Shown: positions 1 to 8,800 of the stretch, piece after piece
How positions within the stretch are numbered: the first letter of the stretch is position 1
Layout: each line of letters starts with the position of its first letter
From: Dryocola sp051297175
Lineage (GTDB): Bacteria > Pseudomonadota > Gammaproteobacteria > Enterobacterales > Enterobacteriaceae
Direction of reading: 5' to 3'
NCBI RefSeq assembly: GCF_051297175.1
Contig: NZ_JBINNY010000001.1
Span: forward strand, 4,712,001 to 4,776,000
DNA length: 64,000 bases
The notes under the pieces: generated by a model
Databases searched by the model: none
What the model saw: the letters and a program-made list of their open reading frames with translations, nothing else
Told to the model about the DNA's origin: nothing
Position numbers and translations under genes: made by a program

Positions 1-200
1 ACAGACATGGTATTCGTCCTGTTTATTGTGTGTGCCACGCGACCCGGCACTTATCATTGACCCTAACGGACAGCGAAAAAACCCCCTGTAAGCTGTTCCG
101 CCCAACTAACCATCATGACGGTTTCTACCGCCCTGACTTAAGCATAGCCAACGTATTGTTTTACTCCTGCGAATTAAGCGAATACACCATCTATGACGCG
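1..200. other. Flank beyond asd, no gene identified
   Basis: No convincing gene was found. A 68-codon frame on the + strand has no ribosome binding site and resembles no protein I know. In E. coli the gene downstream of asd on the same strand is glgB, so this stretch may be its upstream region. That is inference from gene order only; glgB itself is not in the window. Confidence 0.4.
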
Positions 201-227
201 AAAAAAAAGGGGCTGCAATGCCCCTTT
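201..227 (-). terminator. Rho-independent terminator of asd
   Basis: An 8-bp perfect stem (AAAGGGGC at 206-213 and GCCCCTTT at 220-227) encloses a 6-nt loop. On the minus strand it runs into a run of eight T at 201-208. It lies 15 bp past the asd stop codon, the expected place. Confidence 0.85.
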
Positions 228-242
228 AGTATGTAAGTGTAA

Positions 243-1349
243 TTATGCGAGCAATCGCAACATTCTGCGCAACGGCTCGGCGGCACCCCACAAAAGCTGA
301 TCGCCGACGGTGAATGCGGAAAGATACTCCGGCCCCATGTTCAGCTTGCGCAGGCGGCCAACAGGCGTGGTCAGCGTGCCGGTCACGGCGGCTGGCGTCA
401 GTTCGCGCATGGTGATGTCGCGGTCGTTTGGCACCACTTTCGCCCACGGGTTGTGCGCCGCCAGCAGTTCTTCGATGGTTGGGATAGAGACATCTTTTTT
501 CAGCTTGATGGTGAACGCCTGGCTGTGGCAGCGCAGCGCGCCCACGCGAACGCACAGGCCATCAACCGGGATCGCGGTGCGGGTGTTGAGAATTTTGTTG
601 GTTTCCGCCTGGCCCTTCCACTCTTCGCGGCTCTGGCCGTTATCGAGCTGTTTGTCGATCCACGGAATCAGGCTGCCCGCTAAAGGCACGCCGAAGTTGT
701 CGACCGGCAGGTTGCCGCTGCGGCCAAGTTCGGTGACCTTACGTTCGATATCAAGGATGGCGGAAGCCGGGTTGGCAAGCTCGGTGGAGACTTCGTTATA
801 CAGCTGGCCCATCTGGTTTAACAGCTCGCGCATGTGGCGCGCGCCGCCGCCGGATGCCGCCTGGTAGGTCGCGACAGATACCCAGTCAACCAGGTCGTTG
901 GCGAAGAGGCCGCCCAGCGACATCAGCATCAGGCTGACGGTGCAGTTGCCACCAACAAAGGTTTTCACGCCTTTGTTCAGGCCGTCCTGAATAACGTGCT
1001 GGTTCACCGGGTCGAGAATAATAATGGCGTCGTCTTTCATGCGCAGCGAAGAGGCCGCATCAATCCAATACCCCTGCCAGCCGCTTTCACGGAGCTTTGG
1101 ATAGATTTCATTGGTATAATCGCCGCCCTGGCAAGTAATGATGATATCCAGCGCCTTCAAAGCTTCCAGAGAGTAGGCGTCCTGCAGCGTGCCGTTCGTC
1201 TGGCCCGCAAAAGCAGGAGCGGCCTGACCAAGCTGGGAAGTAGAGAAGAACACGGGATGAATGGCGTCAAAGTCACGCTCTTCTACCATGCGTTGCATGA
1301 GTACAGAGCCGACCATACCGCGCCAGCCAATAAAACCTACATTTTTCAT
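243..1349 (-). CDS. asd: Aspartate-semialdehyde dehydrogenase
   Basis: This enzyme reduces L-aspartyl-4-phosphate to aspartate semialdehyde with NADPH in the cytosol, at the branch point to lysine/diaminopimelate, threonine and methionine. The protein has 368 residues, close to E. coli Asd (367). It starts with the Rossmann signature MKNVGFIGWRGMVGS and carries the active-site cysteine in FVGGNCTVS (about Cys136). The C-terminal RRMLRLLA tail is also E. coli-like. It is transcribed alone, divergently from yhgN, with a terminator just downstream. No lysine riboswitch is apparent in the roughly 150-bp leader. Identity is near certain. Confidence 0.98.
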   Translation of the reverse strand: MKNVGFIGWRGMVGSVLMQRMVEERDFDAIHPVFFSTSQLGQAAPAFAGQTNGTLQDAYSLEALKALDIIITCQGGDYTNEIYPKLRESGWQGYWIDAASSLRMKDDAIIILDPVNQHVIQDGLNKGVKTFVGGNCTVSLMLMSLGGLFANDLVDWVSVATYQAASGGGARHMRELLNQMGQLYNEVSTELANPASAILDIERKVTELGRSGNLPVDNFGVPLAGSLIPWIDKQLDNGQSREEWKGQAETNKILNTRTAIPVDGLCVRVGALRCHSQAFTIKLKKDVSIPTIEELLAAHNPWAKVVPNDRDITMRELTPAAVTGTLTTPVGRLRKLNMGPEYLSAFTVGDQLLWGAAEPLRRMLRLLA

Positions 1350-1502
1350 AGCGACTTATCCTGCAGAGGTGTTTGCGTTGTGTGCATTAATTGAGACTGC
1401 CATCCACCTTACAAAATGCAGCCAAAGTCGCAAGTGAAATTAATCAATGATATCCGCTGTATTAGCAACGGAACTTATTTGTTCGATTTTCGGGGATGAC
1501 AG

Positions 1503-2096
1503 ATGAATGAAATTATATCCGCGGCGGTCTTGCTGATCCTGATTATGGACCCGCTGGGCAACCTGCCGATTTTTATGTCGGTGCTCAAACACACCGAACC
1601 CAAGCGCCGCCGGAAGATTATGATCCGCGAGCTGCTGATAGCGCTCGGGCTGATGCTTATCTTCCTGTTCGCCGGTGAAAAAATCCTCGCCTTCCTCAAC
1701 CTGCGAGCGGAAACCGTGTCGATTTCAGGCGGGATTATCCTGTTCCTGATCGCCATTAAGATGATTTTCCCAAGCCAGGAAGGCAGCACCACCGGCCTGC
1801 CCGCCGGGGAAGAGCCGTTTATCGTGCCGCTGGCCATTCCGCTGGTCGCCGGGCCGTCGCTGCTGGCAACGTTAATGCTGCTGTCGCATCAGTATCCAAA
1901 CCAGATGGGGCATTTGGTCGCGGCGCTGATGCTGGCCTGGGGCGGCACGGTGGCGATTCTACTGCAGTCGTCGCTGTTCCTGCGCCTGCTGGGTGAAAAG
2001 GGTGTGAACGCGCTGGAACGCCTGATGGGCCTGGTGCTGATCATGATTTCCACCCAGATGTTTCTCGACGGCATCCGGACGTGGATGCAGGGGTAG
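1503..2096 (+). CDS. yhgN: MarC-family inner membrane protein YhgN
   Basis: The 197-residue protein belongs to the MarC/UPF0056 family. It has about six hydrophobic segments, including ISAAVLLILIMDPLGNLPIF at the start, the family hallmark with the DPLGN motif in the first helix. The matching motif in the second half is PLAIPLVAGPS, giving the internal symmetry typical of MarC. The start ATG follows a GGGGATGACAG ribosome binding site. Gene order asd-yhgN matches E. coli; function is unknown, although transport has been proposed for the family. Its E. coli neighbour gntU lies about 8 kb away here because accessory genes intervene. Confidence 0.95.
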   Translation: MNEIISAAVLLILIMDPLGNLPIFMSVLKHTEPKRRRKIMIRELLIALGLMLIFLFAGEKILAFLNLRAETVSISGGIILFLIAIKMIFPSQEGSTTGLPAGEEPFIVPLAIPLVAGPSLLATLMLLSHQYPNQMGHLVAALMLAWGGTVAILLQSSLFLRLLGEKGVNALERLMGLVLIMISTQMFLDGIRTWMQG

Positions 2097-2727
2097 GAAT
2101 TGAGGCGGGTGGCGCAGGCTGCCCGCCTTGCGGTGGTTTAGTGGGGGCCGGGCGCTTTCTCACCGCTAGTCATTATTAACCCGGCTCCGGTAAGCACAAA
2201 GCACGGAGCTTTTAAATCCTCAACCAGAACGTTCACACTTTCAAACTAATATGTTCCCGCAGCTCTTCCGACTGTTACTGATTCAGGAGCAACATCGTGA
2301 GCGCCGAGCAGTATTCACGCGGCGTTTCTGCATCCGCTGAAAGCGGGCAGCGATAGTCATTTGAATCGTCCAGATTTAGGGTACGCAGTTCGATTAAATG
2401 CTGGGGAAGCGGCGCAATAAGCGAGCAGCGCAATATCTCCAGCCCGGCCAGCAAAGACCGCACAGCGCCATGCTCTCCGTCTTGCTTTCATTTTCTATTT
2501 ACGCTTCAGCATAAAGCTGACAGCCGTCGAGTATCGGAATAGATCCATCGTTGCGCCCAACGGCTTTTTTAAAAGCGTGACGATGAGACAAGGGCTAAGT
2601 TTATTTTTGCCGCCGTTCGCGCTGAAATTAAACCTCGGCAAAAGGAGAAGAAGTCTTCAGCGCCTCAGCGTTAATGTCCAAACCCCCTTCTGACCGATTC
2701 ATTATTTTCTGCGTTAGCTGATGCTAA
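2097..2727. other. 630-bp gap at the edge of the accessory block
   Basis: This is the junction between core yhgN and the type VI module. A GC-rich inverted repeat (GGCGGG...CCCGCC) sits just after the yhgN stop and may act as its terminator, though its T tract is poor. A second small hairpin, CGTTG-CGCC-CAACG followed by six T, lies at 2549-2570 on the + strand. Composition is more AT-rich than the flanking core genes, fitting acquired DNA. No tRNA, integrase or direct repeat was recognised. Confidence 0.5.
2275..2463 (-). CDS. Small unrecognised ORF, possibly a gene relic
   Basis: An open frame of 62 codons from a GTG, ending in MLLLNQ. The same frame continues upstream for only about eight codons to a TGA, with no good ribosome binding site. 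I do not recognise the product. It reads like ordinary protein (charged and hydrophobic residues well mixed), so it could be the tail of a degraded gene left at the edge of the island. It could also be chance. Confidence 0.2.
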   Translation of the reverse strand: MRSLLAGLEILRCSLIAPLPQHLIELRTLNLDDSNDYRCPLSADAETPREYCSALTMLLLNQ

Positions 2728-3738
2728 TTAATCTTGAGGTGCAGGTTCGTATGACTTACCGAGTTCATCTTTATCCAGCAGTGCGCTGGCCTCATCGAAA
2801 CGCCTGTACCACTTCATAGTGGAGTCCTTGTCGAACTGATGTCCTTCATATGCTGAGTAGAAATGAAGAGATCTTGATTTATCAAACCGCACCGGTTTAA
2901 TGAGCTGGTTAACTTTGACCAGAAGTGGCGACAATCCCTCGGATTTTATTTCACCCAAGGGCGGAGGAAGCGCACCGGCTTTGAGGATCACCCCGTTGCT
3001 ATAGGAAAGCAGGCTTATTTCAGGGTTTTTGGCCAAACGATGCGTTAATTTTTCCGTGCCCCCCAATTTTTCGAGCCATGGCATGCCCAGAATGGTGTAC
3101 CAGCAGGCACCTTTCAGGCCAATGACGGCTCCTCTACCTTCAAGCGTGCCAAGAGAATCCACCATCACACCTGAAAAACGCTGCGCCAGGGCAAATTCAT
3201 ACGGAAACATTCGCTCACGGGAATAAGGGAGTGCAAACGACAGTCCGGCATAACCACTTTCCACCGAAAATGTGTCACACAGCCACATCAGCCAGCCTTC
3301 ATAACGCTTTTTGCCGTCAGGCTCTTTCAGCAGTGACAATGGGAGTGTTAGCTTAATGACTGAGCGATCGCTGTCATTATGAAAAATTCGCTTGCCCATA
3401 ATTAAAATACTGTAATCAGGAGCAAAAAAATCCTGCTCTGCGCTACCCAGATACCAGGAAAAAATCTCTTCGGGCGTTGAATCGAGGATCTCCTGCCGCT
3501 TTTTCGCGTAATTCTTCTCAGTAATACCGACCCAGTTTTTGGTGATCGTTTTTTTCAACCAGGGTTTAAATTCGCCGTAAAAACGATCCACGCACTCAAC
3601 CATCCTGCGGCGAACTTCCGGCGTATGTCCGTCTTTAAAAAAGACGGTGATAATCAGACCGAGATTGACCGCCGGGCTGCCGTCTTTGTATTTCACGGAG
3701 GCTTCCGGCAGCCATTTCTCGATGTAGTTCAGATCCAT
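2728..3738 (-). CDS. Second, C-terminally shortened type VI immunity protein (TsiV/DUF3396-like)
   Basis: A 336-residue near-duplicate of the upstream gene at 3759-4973. From LNYIEKW onward the two proteins differ at only a few positions, but this copy ends at KSYEPAPQD and lacks about 65 C-terminal residues. An ATG at 3762 overlapping the upstream TGA is possible. I chose ATG 3738 because AAGG lies 9 nt before it and it gives MDLNYIEKW, matching the sister protein. The family (DUF3396, type VI immunity) is from memory of TseV/TsiV systems. Being cytosolic (no signal peptide), it suits immunity to a nuclease. The shortened copy may have altered specificity or be degenerating. Confidence 0.75.
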   Translation of the reverse strand: MDLNYIEKWLPEASVKYKDGSPAVNLGLIITVFFKDGHTPEVRRRMVECVDRFYGEFKPWLKKTITKNWVGITEKNYAKKRQEILDSTPEEIFSWYLGSAEQDFFAPDYSILIMGKRIFHNDSDRSVIKLTLPLSLLKEPDGKKRYEGWLMWLCDTFSVESGYAGLSFALPYSRERMFPYEFALAQRFSGVMVDSLGTLEGRGAVIGLKGACWYTILGMPWLEKLGGTEKLTHRLAKNPEISLLSYSNGVILKAGALPPPLGEIKSEGLSPLLVKVNQLIKPVRFDKSRSLHFYSAYEGHQFDKDSTMKWYRRFDEASALLDKDELGKSYEPAPQD

Positions 3739-4952
3739 ATGAAAATGCCTTGATGTAATCATTCAGGAATAATAAAAACGCTTCCTTTATCATCGCGTTT
3801 CAACAGCGACCAGCGGGCGCGATGTTTTTTGCCATATTTATCCTCGAATGCTGGCATCTTCTGCCCTTCACGCGTCTGGATGTATTTGGTGGTTCCGTGA
3901 ACGATAGCGGCCCATTCCCCCGCATAAGGTGCAATCTCGTCTGTCCAGCATTTGATGCGCACAGGTTCGTATGACTTACCAAGTTCATCTTTATCTAGCA
4001 GGGCGCTGGCCTCATCGAAGCGCCTGTACCACTTCATGGTGGATTCCTTATCGAACTGATGTCCTTCATATGCTGAGTAGAAATGAAGAGATCTTGATTT
4101 ATCAAACCGCACCGGTTTAATGAGCTGGTTAACTTTGACCAGAAGTGGCGACAATCCCTCGGATTTTATTTCGCCTAATGGCGGAGGAAGCGCACCGGCT
4201 TTGATGATCACCCCGTTGCTATAGGGAAGCAGGCTTATTTCAGGGTTTTTGGCCAAACGATGCGTTAATTTTTCCATGCCCCCCAATTTTTCGAGCCATG
4301 GCATGCCCAGAATGGTGTACCAGCACGCACCTTTCAGGCCAATGACGGCTCCGTCACCTTCAAGCGTGCCAATGGAATCCACCATTACGCCGGAAAAACG
4401 CTGCGCCAGGGCGAATTCATAGGGAAACATTCGCTCACGGGAATAAGGAAGTGCAAACGACAGTCCGGCATAACCACTTTCCACCGAAAAGGTGTCACAT
4501 AGCCACATCAACCAAGCTTCATAACGCTGCTTTCCATCAGCTTCTTTCAGCAGTGACAACGGGAGTGTTAGCTTAATGACTGAGCGATCGCTGTCATTAT
4601 GAAAAATTCTTTCCCCCATAATCAAAACGCTGTAATCAGGGGCCAAAAAATCCTTCTCTGCGCTACCCAGATACCAGGAAAAAATCTCCTCGGGCGTTGA
4701 GTCGAGGATCTCCTGCCGCTTTTTGGCGTAATTCTTCTCAGTAATACCCACCCACTTTTGGGTGATCGTTTTTTTCAACCAGGGTTTAAACTCGCCGTAA
4801 AAGCGATCCACGCACTCAACCATCCTGCGGCGAACTTCCGGCGCATGCCCGTTCTTAAAAAAGACGGTAATAATCAAACCGAGATTGACCGCCGGGCTGC
4901 CGTCTTTATATTTAACGGAAGCTTCCGGAAGCCATTTCTCGATGTAGTTCAG
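2742..4952. repeat. 991-bp direct tandem duplication of the immunity gene
   Basis: Segments 2742-3732 and 3962-4952 align at a constant offset of 1220 bp with no indels. The match begins at codon 8 of the first copy (codon 3 of the second) and stops exactly at ...SYEP, where the second copy turns into four unrelated codons and a stop. Differences are scattered substitutions, many at third positions, so the duplication is not brand new or came from a related allele. Confidence 0.9.
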
Positions 4953-4973
4953 CTCAAAATCCTGCAATTCCAT
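3759..4973 (-). CDS. Type VI immunity protein, full-length copy (TsiV/DUF3396-like)
   Basis: A 404-residue cytosolic protein directly behind the putative effector gene: 12 nt separate the effector stop from its ATG, with a strong AAGGAG at the right distance. It has no signal peptide or membrane segment. Tryptophan-rich motifs such as KPWLKKTI and SWYLGSAE, and the CWYTILGMPWL stretch, are the sort of features I associate with the DUF3396 type VI immunity family that accompanies VRR-Nuc effectors. Its C-terminal 65 residues (VRIKCW... to FIIPE) are absent from the second copy. Role as immunity is inferred from position and family resemblance. Confidence 0.75.
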   Translation of the reverse strand: MELQDFELNYIEKWLPEASVKYKDGSPAVNLGLIITVFFKNGHAPEVRRRMVECVDRFYGEFKPWLKKTITQKWVGITEKNYAKKRQEILDSTPEEIFSWYLGSAEKDFLAPDYSVLIMGERIFHNDSDRSVIKLTLPLSLLKEADGKQRYEAWLMWLCDTFSVESGYAGLSFALPYSRERMFPYEFALAQRFSGVMVDSIGTLEGDGAVIGLKGACWYTILGMPWLEKLGGMEKLTHRLAKNPEISLLPYSNGVIIKAGALPPPLGEIKSEGLSPLLVKVNQLIKPVRFDKSRSLHFYSAYEGHQFDKESTMKWYRRFDEASALLDKDELGKSYEPVRIKCWTDEIAPYAGEWAAIVHGTTKYIQTREGQKMPAFEDKYGKKHRARWSLLKRDDKGSVFIIPE

Positions 4974-4985
4974 ACCTGCTCCTTT

Positions 4986-6275
4986 TTAACCGGCTGCCAG
5001 TGCCGCCGTACCCGTACCGAGAATAGCCGCCAGTGTTACCCAGGCGCTTATTGCCAGACGAACAATCAGTAAAAACGCGCCAATAATGGCTTCCGGGATA
5101 CCCAGGGTTACCACCAGAACGCCGAGACCCACGGCAACCAAAATAACGCCGACCGTTTTCGCGACGTTGGTTAAAACCTGTACCCAGTCCACCTGTTTCA
5201 GCATATCCAGCGTCATATCGGTGGCGTGCTGTATTTCTGCCCAGGCCGCACGTATCTGGGCGTTGGTCCATGACTTCACCGATTTACCGGTTTTGCTGGC
5301 CCAGACCCAAGCCTCGCTTCCCTGCCGGTAAACCCACTCGCCGCCGTCGTTAAGCCAGCTGGCCGCGGAATTCAGGACCTGCTGCGCCTCTTTTGACAGT
5401 GCATTCCAGCCTTCGGCTACGCCACGCACCGCGCCCTCACTGAGGTCGGCCACGGCTTTACCGGCGTAAGTCCAGGGTTCGATTCTGGCGGCAACGGGTG
5501 TGGAGGGCGGACGGGGCATAAAGACTGGCGGGTAGAGAACCAGCGGCCAATACTTCGCGCCGCTGGTCTGCCAGGCCTTCATCGTCACGTTAACCACCTG
5601 GTCAACCCACTGCTGCTCTTGCGGGCGGCAGTCGTGGATCTCAAGAATGGTCATGCGAGCTTCATGACCAATTCCGCCCACAATCTTCATATATTCTTTA
5701 TATTGATCTTCATACAGCGTATCCCCCGGAAACTTCACCTCCACCAGGCGGGCCAGATTATCACCGTGCATATTGCCTTCGGTATCCGGCCCTGCCAGAC
5801 CCGGCCAGCGATCCTGCTTGTTCTTAACAATAATCACGTCAGGGCGTCGGTATATCCCCTTGCCGGGCACCGGAAAGGGATTGGTGGTGTGGCGACGGCC
5901 GGGGCCGTCTTTTTTTAGCAGCGTACTGCTCAGAAAAGGACGGGGCGGCGTGGTACGCATATCAAACGCCACTTCCGCCTTGTAGTACCAGCAGTAGTTT
6001 CGCGCTATTTCATCCACGCGAATAAGACCACTCATCATGGTCTGCTTTAGGCTCATCCGGTAAGTTTTACCTTCCCGACGAATATGTGCCGACAGTTGCG
6101 GAAAACGCATGGCGTATTCCACCTTGATATGCAGGTACTGACGGTTTTCCGCCGTCGGCAGACGTGACTGTTTCTCGACCATTTCGACGCCCGTCGTGGT
6201 GCAGTCCCACGGCTGGTTTGTCGCCCCGGTGGGAGTATCCGGTGTCGGTGTATCGGGTAAATCGGGCATTTCCAT
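4986..6275 (-). CDS. Putative type VI effector with VRR-Nuc nuclease domain (TseV-like)
   Basis: A 429-residue protein encoded 5 bp after vgrG. The start at 6275 is preceded by GGAGAG; an upstream in-frame start would overlap vgrG. Residues about 140-200 carry a PD-(D/E)xK pattern: RRPDVIIV (Asp146), LVEVKFPGD (Glu179, Lys181) and QYKEY (Gln191), as in VRR-Nuc nucleases. The proline/threonine-rich N-terminus lacks a PAAR or a signal peptide. Two long hydrophobic segments lie at about 373-392 and 395-420, unexpected for a DNA-cutting toxin; they might help inner membrane crossing or chaperone binding. VRR-Nuc antibacterial effectors (TseV) are known from Salmonella. Target DNA cleavage in rival cells is inferred. 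Confidence 0.8.
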   Translation of the reverse strand: MEMPDLPDTPTPDTPTGATNQPWDCTTTGVEMVEKQSRLPTAENRQYLHIKVEYAMRFPQLSAHIRREGKTYRMSLKQTMMSGLIRVDEIARNYCWYYKAEVAFDMRTTPPRPFLSSTLLKKDGPGRRHTTNPFPVPGKGIYRRPDVIIVKNKQDRWPGLAGPDTEGNMHGDNLARLVEVKFPGDTLYEDQYKEYMKIVGGIGHEARMTILEIHDCRPQEQQWVDQVVNVTMKAWQTSGAKYWPLVLYPPVFMPRPPSTPVAARIEPWTYAGKAVADLSEGAVRGVAEGWNALSKEAQQVLNSAASWLNDGGEWVYRQGSEAWVWASKTGKSVKSWTNAQIRAAWAEIQHATDMTLDMLKQVDWVQVLTNVAKTVGVILVAVGLGVLVVTLGIPEAIIGAFLLIVRLAISAWVTLAAILGTGTAALAAG

Positions 6276-6280
6276 TATGA

Positions 6281-8800
6281 TTAGCTCTCCCTGAGTTCGG
6301 TTTCCAGTTGCTGCGTATCGGTTTCCCCCACAAACCACATTAGTTCTTCCGGCTGTGGTTTCTTAACAATAACGTGCAGCTCAACGTCTTCCTGTTTGCG
6401 GGTGTAAACCGGTACGGTGCGACCTTCGCTATCGCTGTAACCCGCTGCCGACTGCCCGGATGGGGTAGTGAGGCGATAGGCCGTATTGACCAGAATATTG
6501 CCGTGTTTGTCCTGTAGCTGATACATGGCCGAGTAGAGATGAGAGGTGCCCACGCGGGGTATATTCAGCGGCAATGTCGCCGCCCCCGCCGCCATCGTCC
6601 GCTTCACCCTGCGCATATAGGTCGCCGTGGTGCCGTACTCCACCCTCCCCGCCTCAAGCTTCAGGTAGCTGCCGCCGCCTATCAGCGTGATGCGTTTCTT
6701 GCCGGCAAACGAGATGTCACTTTCTGAGGTCAGGGTCAGCTTTTTCTCAGCAAACAGGCGCATATTAGCGTTCTGCGCCTGCACGTCTATCGGGCCCTCG
6801 CTGGCCTTCAGGCTCAGCTGCCCGGTGCGGGCAAACATTCCCAGCTTTTCCCCGACAAGCGCCGTCATATTGCCCATCACGCCGACGCTGATATCGCCCC
6901 CGGCGTTGATGGCGACGTTTTTCGCGGCCGCTATCTGCATATGCTCGCCGCTGGTGAGGGCCATGCCTTCCGGCGCGGAGAACAGTATCGCCTCGTTAAG
7001 CGGCTTCAGCCTTTGCTCAAACATCGCAATCTGGCTGTCGATATCCGCCTTCAGCGCCTGCGCCTGTTCTGCGGCCATCTCCAGCTGCTGCAGCTGCCGG
7101 TTGAGCCGGTCGATTTCCGCAAGCGCGGCGTCCATATCCAGCGCTTCGCCCTGCGCTTTTGGCTGGGCATCGGCGCTGATAAACAGCCCTTTCCCGGCGC
7201 GGATGGTGCCCCGATCGTCGGTGCGCAGCTCGGCGCCCGCGCCGCGCGGTTTGCCCTGCGCGTCCACGATATGCCCGGTGTTGAGCTGGGTCTTGCCGTA
7301 CTCCGTGGCGAGCTTGATATGCTCCTCGCCGCGCCTGTCCTCCATCCGCAGCTTGTTGTTGGCAGGCGTCCTCAGGACGTTGCGGGTGTGATTGTCGCGG
7401 TTAACGAGGTCGGGGTGTGCGGAGTCGTGCATGGCGTGGGAGATGTACGGCAGGTCGATGTCGCCGTTGCCGTACGCAATCGCCACCCCGGTGCCGTCGG
7501 TAAGCGGCATATGCCAGCCGTACCGCTCTCCGGCATACGGCTTCGCCATGCGCAGCCACAGATAGCCGTAACCCTGCTCGCTGTCGTTGCGGTCAAAGTC
7601 CAGCCTGACGCGGTAGCGTCCGTGCGCATCCAGGTGCGCGTAGATGTCGTTTTTCTCGCGGCTCTCAACGCGGGCGGGCAGCGTGCCGTGGATTTCCGGG
7701 CGCGCGGGTCGGTACGGGCGAAAGCAGTAGCGCTCGGTGTAGGGCTGGCCCCACACGCAGACGCGCAGCCGCGAATCGCGCGCGCCGCTGAAGGCCACCA
7801 TCGTCGTCACCGCGCCCTCTTTCAGCGCGGAAATCACGTTGCCCTGCGGCTCCAGCACCTGGCCGGGCGTGAGGCGCGAGGCGTTGCTGAACAGGCGGAC
7901 GCGGGCAGATTTGTTCAGCTCGCGCTCGTGGTGGATGCGGGCATAGAACGCGCCGCTTTCGGTGACAGGCTCCGGGTCGCTGTCATCCCCCGCTTCACTG
8001 TACGGCTCACCGTAGCGGTAGTGTTCTCCCGTCGTCGCCGCATCATTGCGAACTGAAACGACCGCATCCAGCGGCGTGGTGGCGGTGCGGTAGTTGTAGT
8101 CACGCGTGGCGACAGTGCCGGTGACCACCTTATTCTGTGTCAGCACGCCCCAGACGGATTCCCTCGCACCGTCGTACAGGCCGGACGGCTCGCCGTAGGG
8201 CAGTTTCACATCAAAAACGTACTGCCTCTGGCTGTCGGCAAAAATCACCGTTTCCAGCGCCGTTGCCGGGTTCATTTCAAAGCGAAACCAGATGCCTACC
8301 TCCGCAAGAATGCGGCGGATAAACCCGAGGTCGGTTTCGCGCCACTGGGTGATGACTTCGCGCGGCGGGTAGTCGCGGGAGAGGCGGAATTCAAAGTCCG
8401 GACCTTCCAGCCCGTGGGCGCGCAGCACCTGCTCCACCACCTGCGGCACGGAGTCATTCTGGTATACGGCGCAGCGGCGGGTGCGGGAAAGCAGGGCAAG
8501 GCGGGGTTCGAGAATGACGGAATAATGCGCCTGGTCGGCCGAGGTTGAGAGCCATTCCAGGCGGGTGATAATGCCGTGCACCGTTTTGCCGTCGCGCATG
8601 CTGAAGGTGGCAAACTTCATCAGCGCCTGTTCGGGCCGCAGGTTGCCCTGCGGCGAGGTGAACTCAATCGCCCAGCGAAACGGTTTGCTAAACGCTTCCC
8701 GGCCGCGAAAGCGCAGCACGTCCGGAGCTATGCCGCCGTCATGAATATTCAGTTTGTAGTGATTGTGGGAAGGGCTATCACCCTCAAGTACGCTATCCAT
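6281..8800 (-). CDS. vgrG: Type VI secretion spike protein VgrG (TssI)
   Basis: An 839-residue VgrG. Residues about 15-350 form the gp27-like phage_GPD region (for example TQWRETDLGFIRRILAEVG). About 380-500 is the gp5 OB-fold region with the conserved PEIHGTLPARV and YLWLRMAKPYAG. A coiled coil follows near 560-600, then the DUF2345-type beta-prism with its AAAKNVAINAGGDIS repeats. The last roughly 100 residues (YQLQDKHGNILVNTAYR..) look like a transthyretin-like domain, which in other VgrGs docks a cargo effector. The effector and immunity genes follow on the same strand. No other T6SS structural gene is present, so this is an orphan spike module. Confidence 0.95.
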   Translation of the reverse strand: MDSVLEGDSPSHNHYKLNIHDGGIAPDVLRFRGREAFSKPFRWAIEFTSPQGNLRPEQALMKFATFSMRDGKTVHGIITRLEWLSTSADQAHYSVILEPRLALLSRTRRCAVYQNDSVPQVVEQVLRAHGLEGPDFEFRLSRDYPPREVITQWRETDLGFIRRILAEVGIWFRFEMNPATALETVIFADSQRQYVFDVKLPYGEPSGLYDGARESVWGVLTQNKVVTGTVATRDYNYRTATTPLDAVVSVRNDAATTGEHYRYGEPYSEAGDDSDPEPVTESGAFYARIHHERELNKSARVRLFSNASRLTPGQVLEPQGNVISALKEGAVTTMVAFSGARDSRLRVCVWGQPYTERYCFRPYRPARPEIHGTLPARVESREKNDIYAHLDAHGRYRVRLDFDRNDSEQGYGYLWLRMAKPYAGERYGWHMPLTDGTGVAIAYGNGDIDLPYISHAMHDSAHPDLVNRDNHTRNVLRTPANNKLRMEDRRGEEHIKLATEYGKTQLNTGHIVDAQGKPRGAGAELRTDDRGTIRAGKGLFISADAQPKAQGEALDMDAALAEIDRLNRQLQQLEMAAEQAQALKADIDSQIAMFEQRLKPLNEAILFSAPEGMALTSGEHMQIAAAKNVAINAGGDISVGVMGNMTALVGEKLGMFARTGQLSLKASEGPIDVQAQNANMRLFAEKKLTLTSESDISFAGKKRITLIGGGSYLKLEAGRVEYGTTATYMRRVKRTMAAGAATLPLNIPRVGTSHLYSAMYQLQDKHGNILVNTAYRLTTPSGQSAAGYSDSEGRTVPVYTRKQEDVELHVIVKKPQPEELMWFVGETDTQQLETELRES

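Noticed and set aside
226..555. 109-codon frame overlapping the asd end
   Set aside because: Shadow frame of asd with GC-rich artefact composition.
1350..1502. Lysine riboswitch upstream of asd
   Set aside because: The gap is too short for the roughly 170-nt aptamer and lacks recognisable conserved stems.
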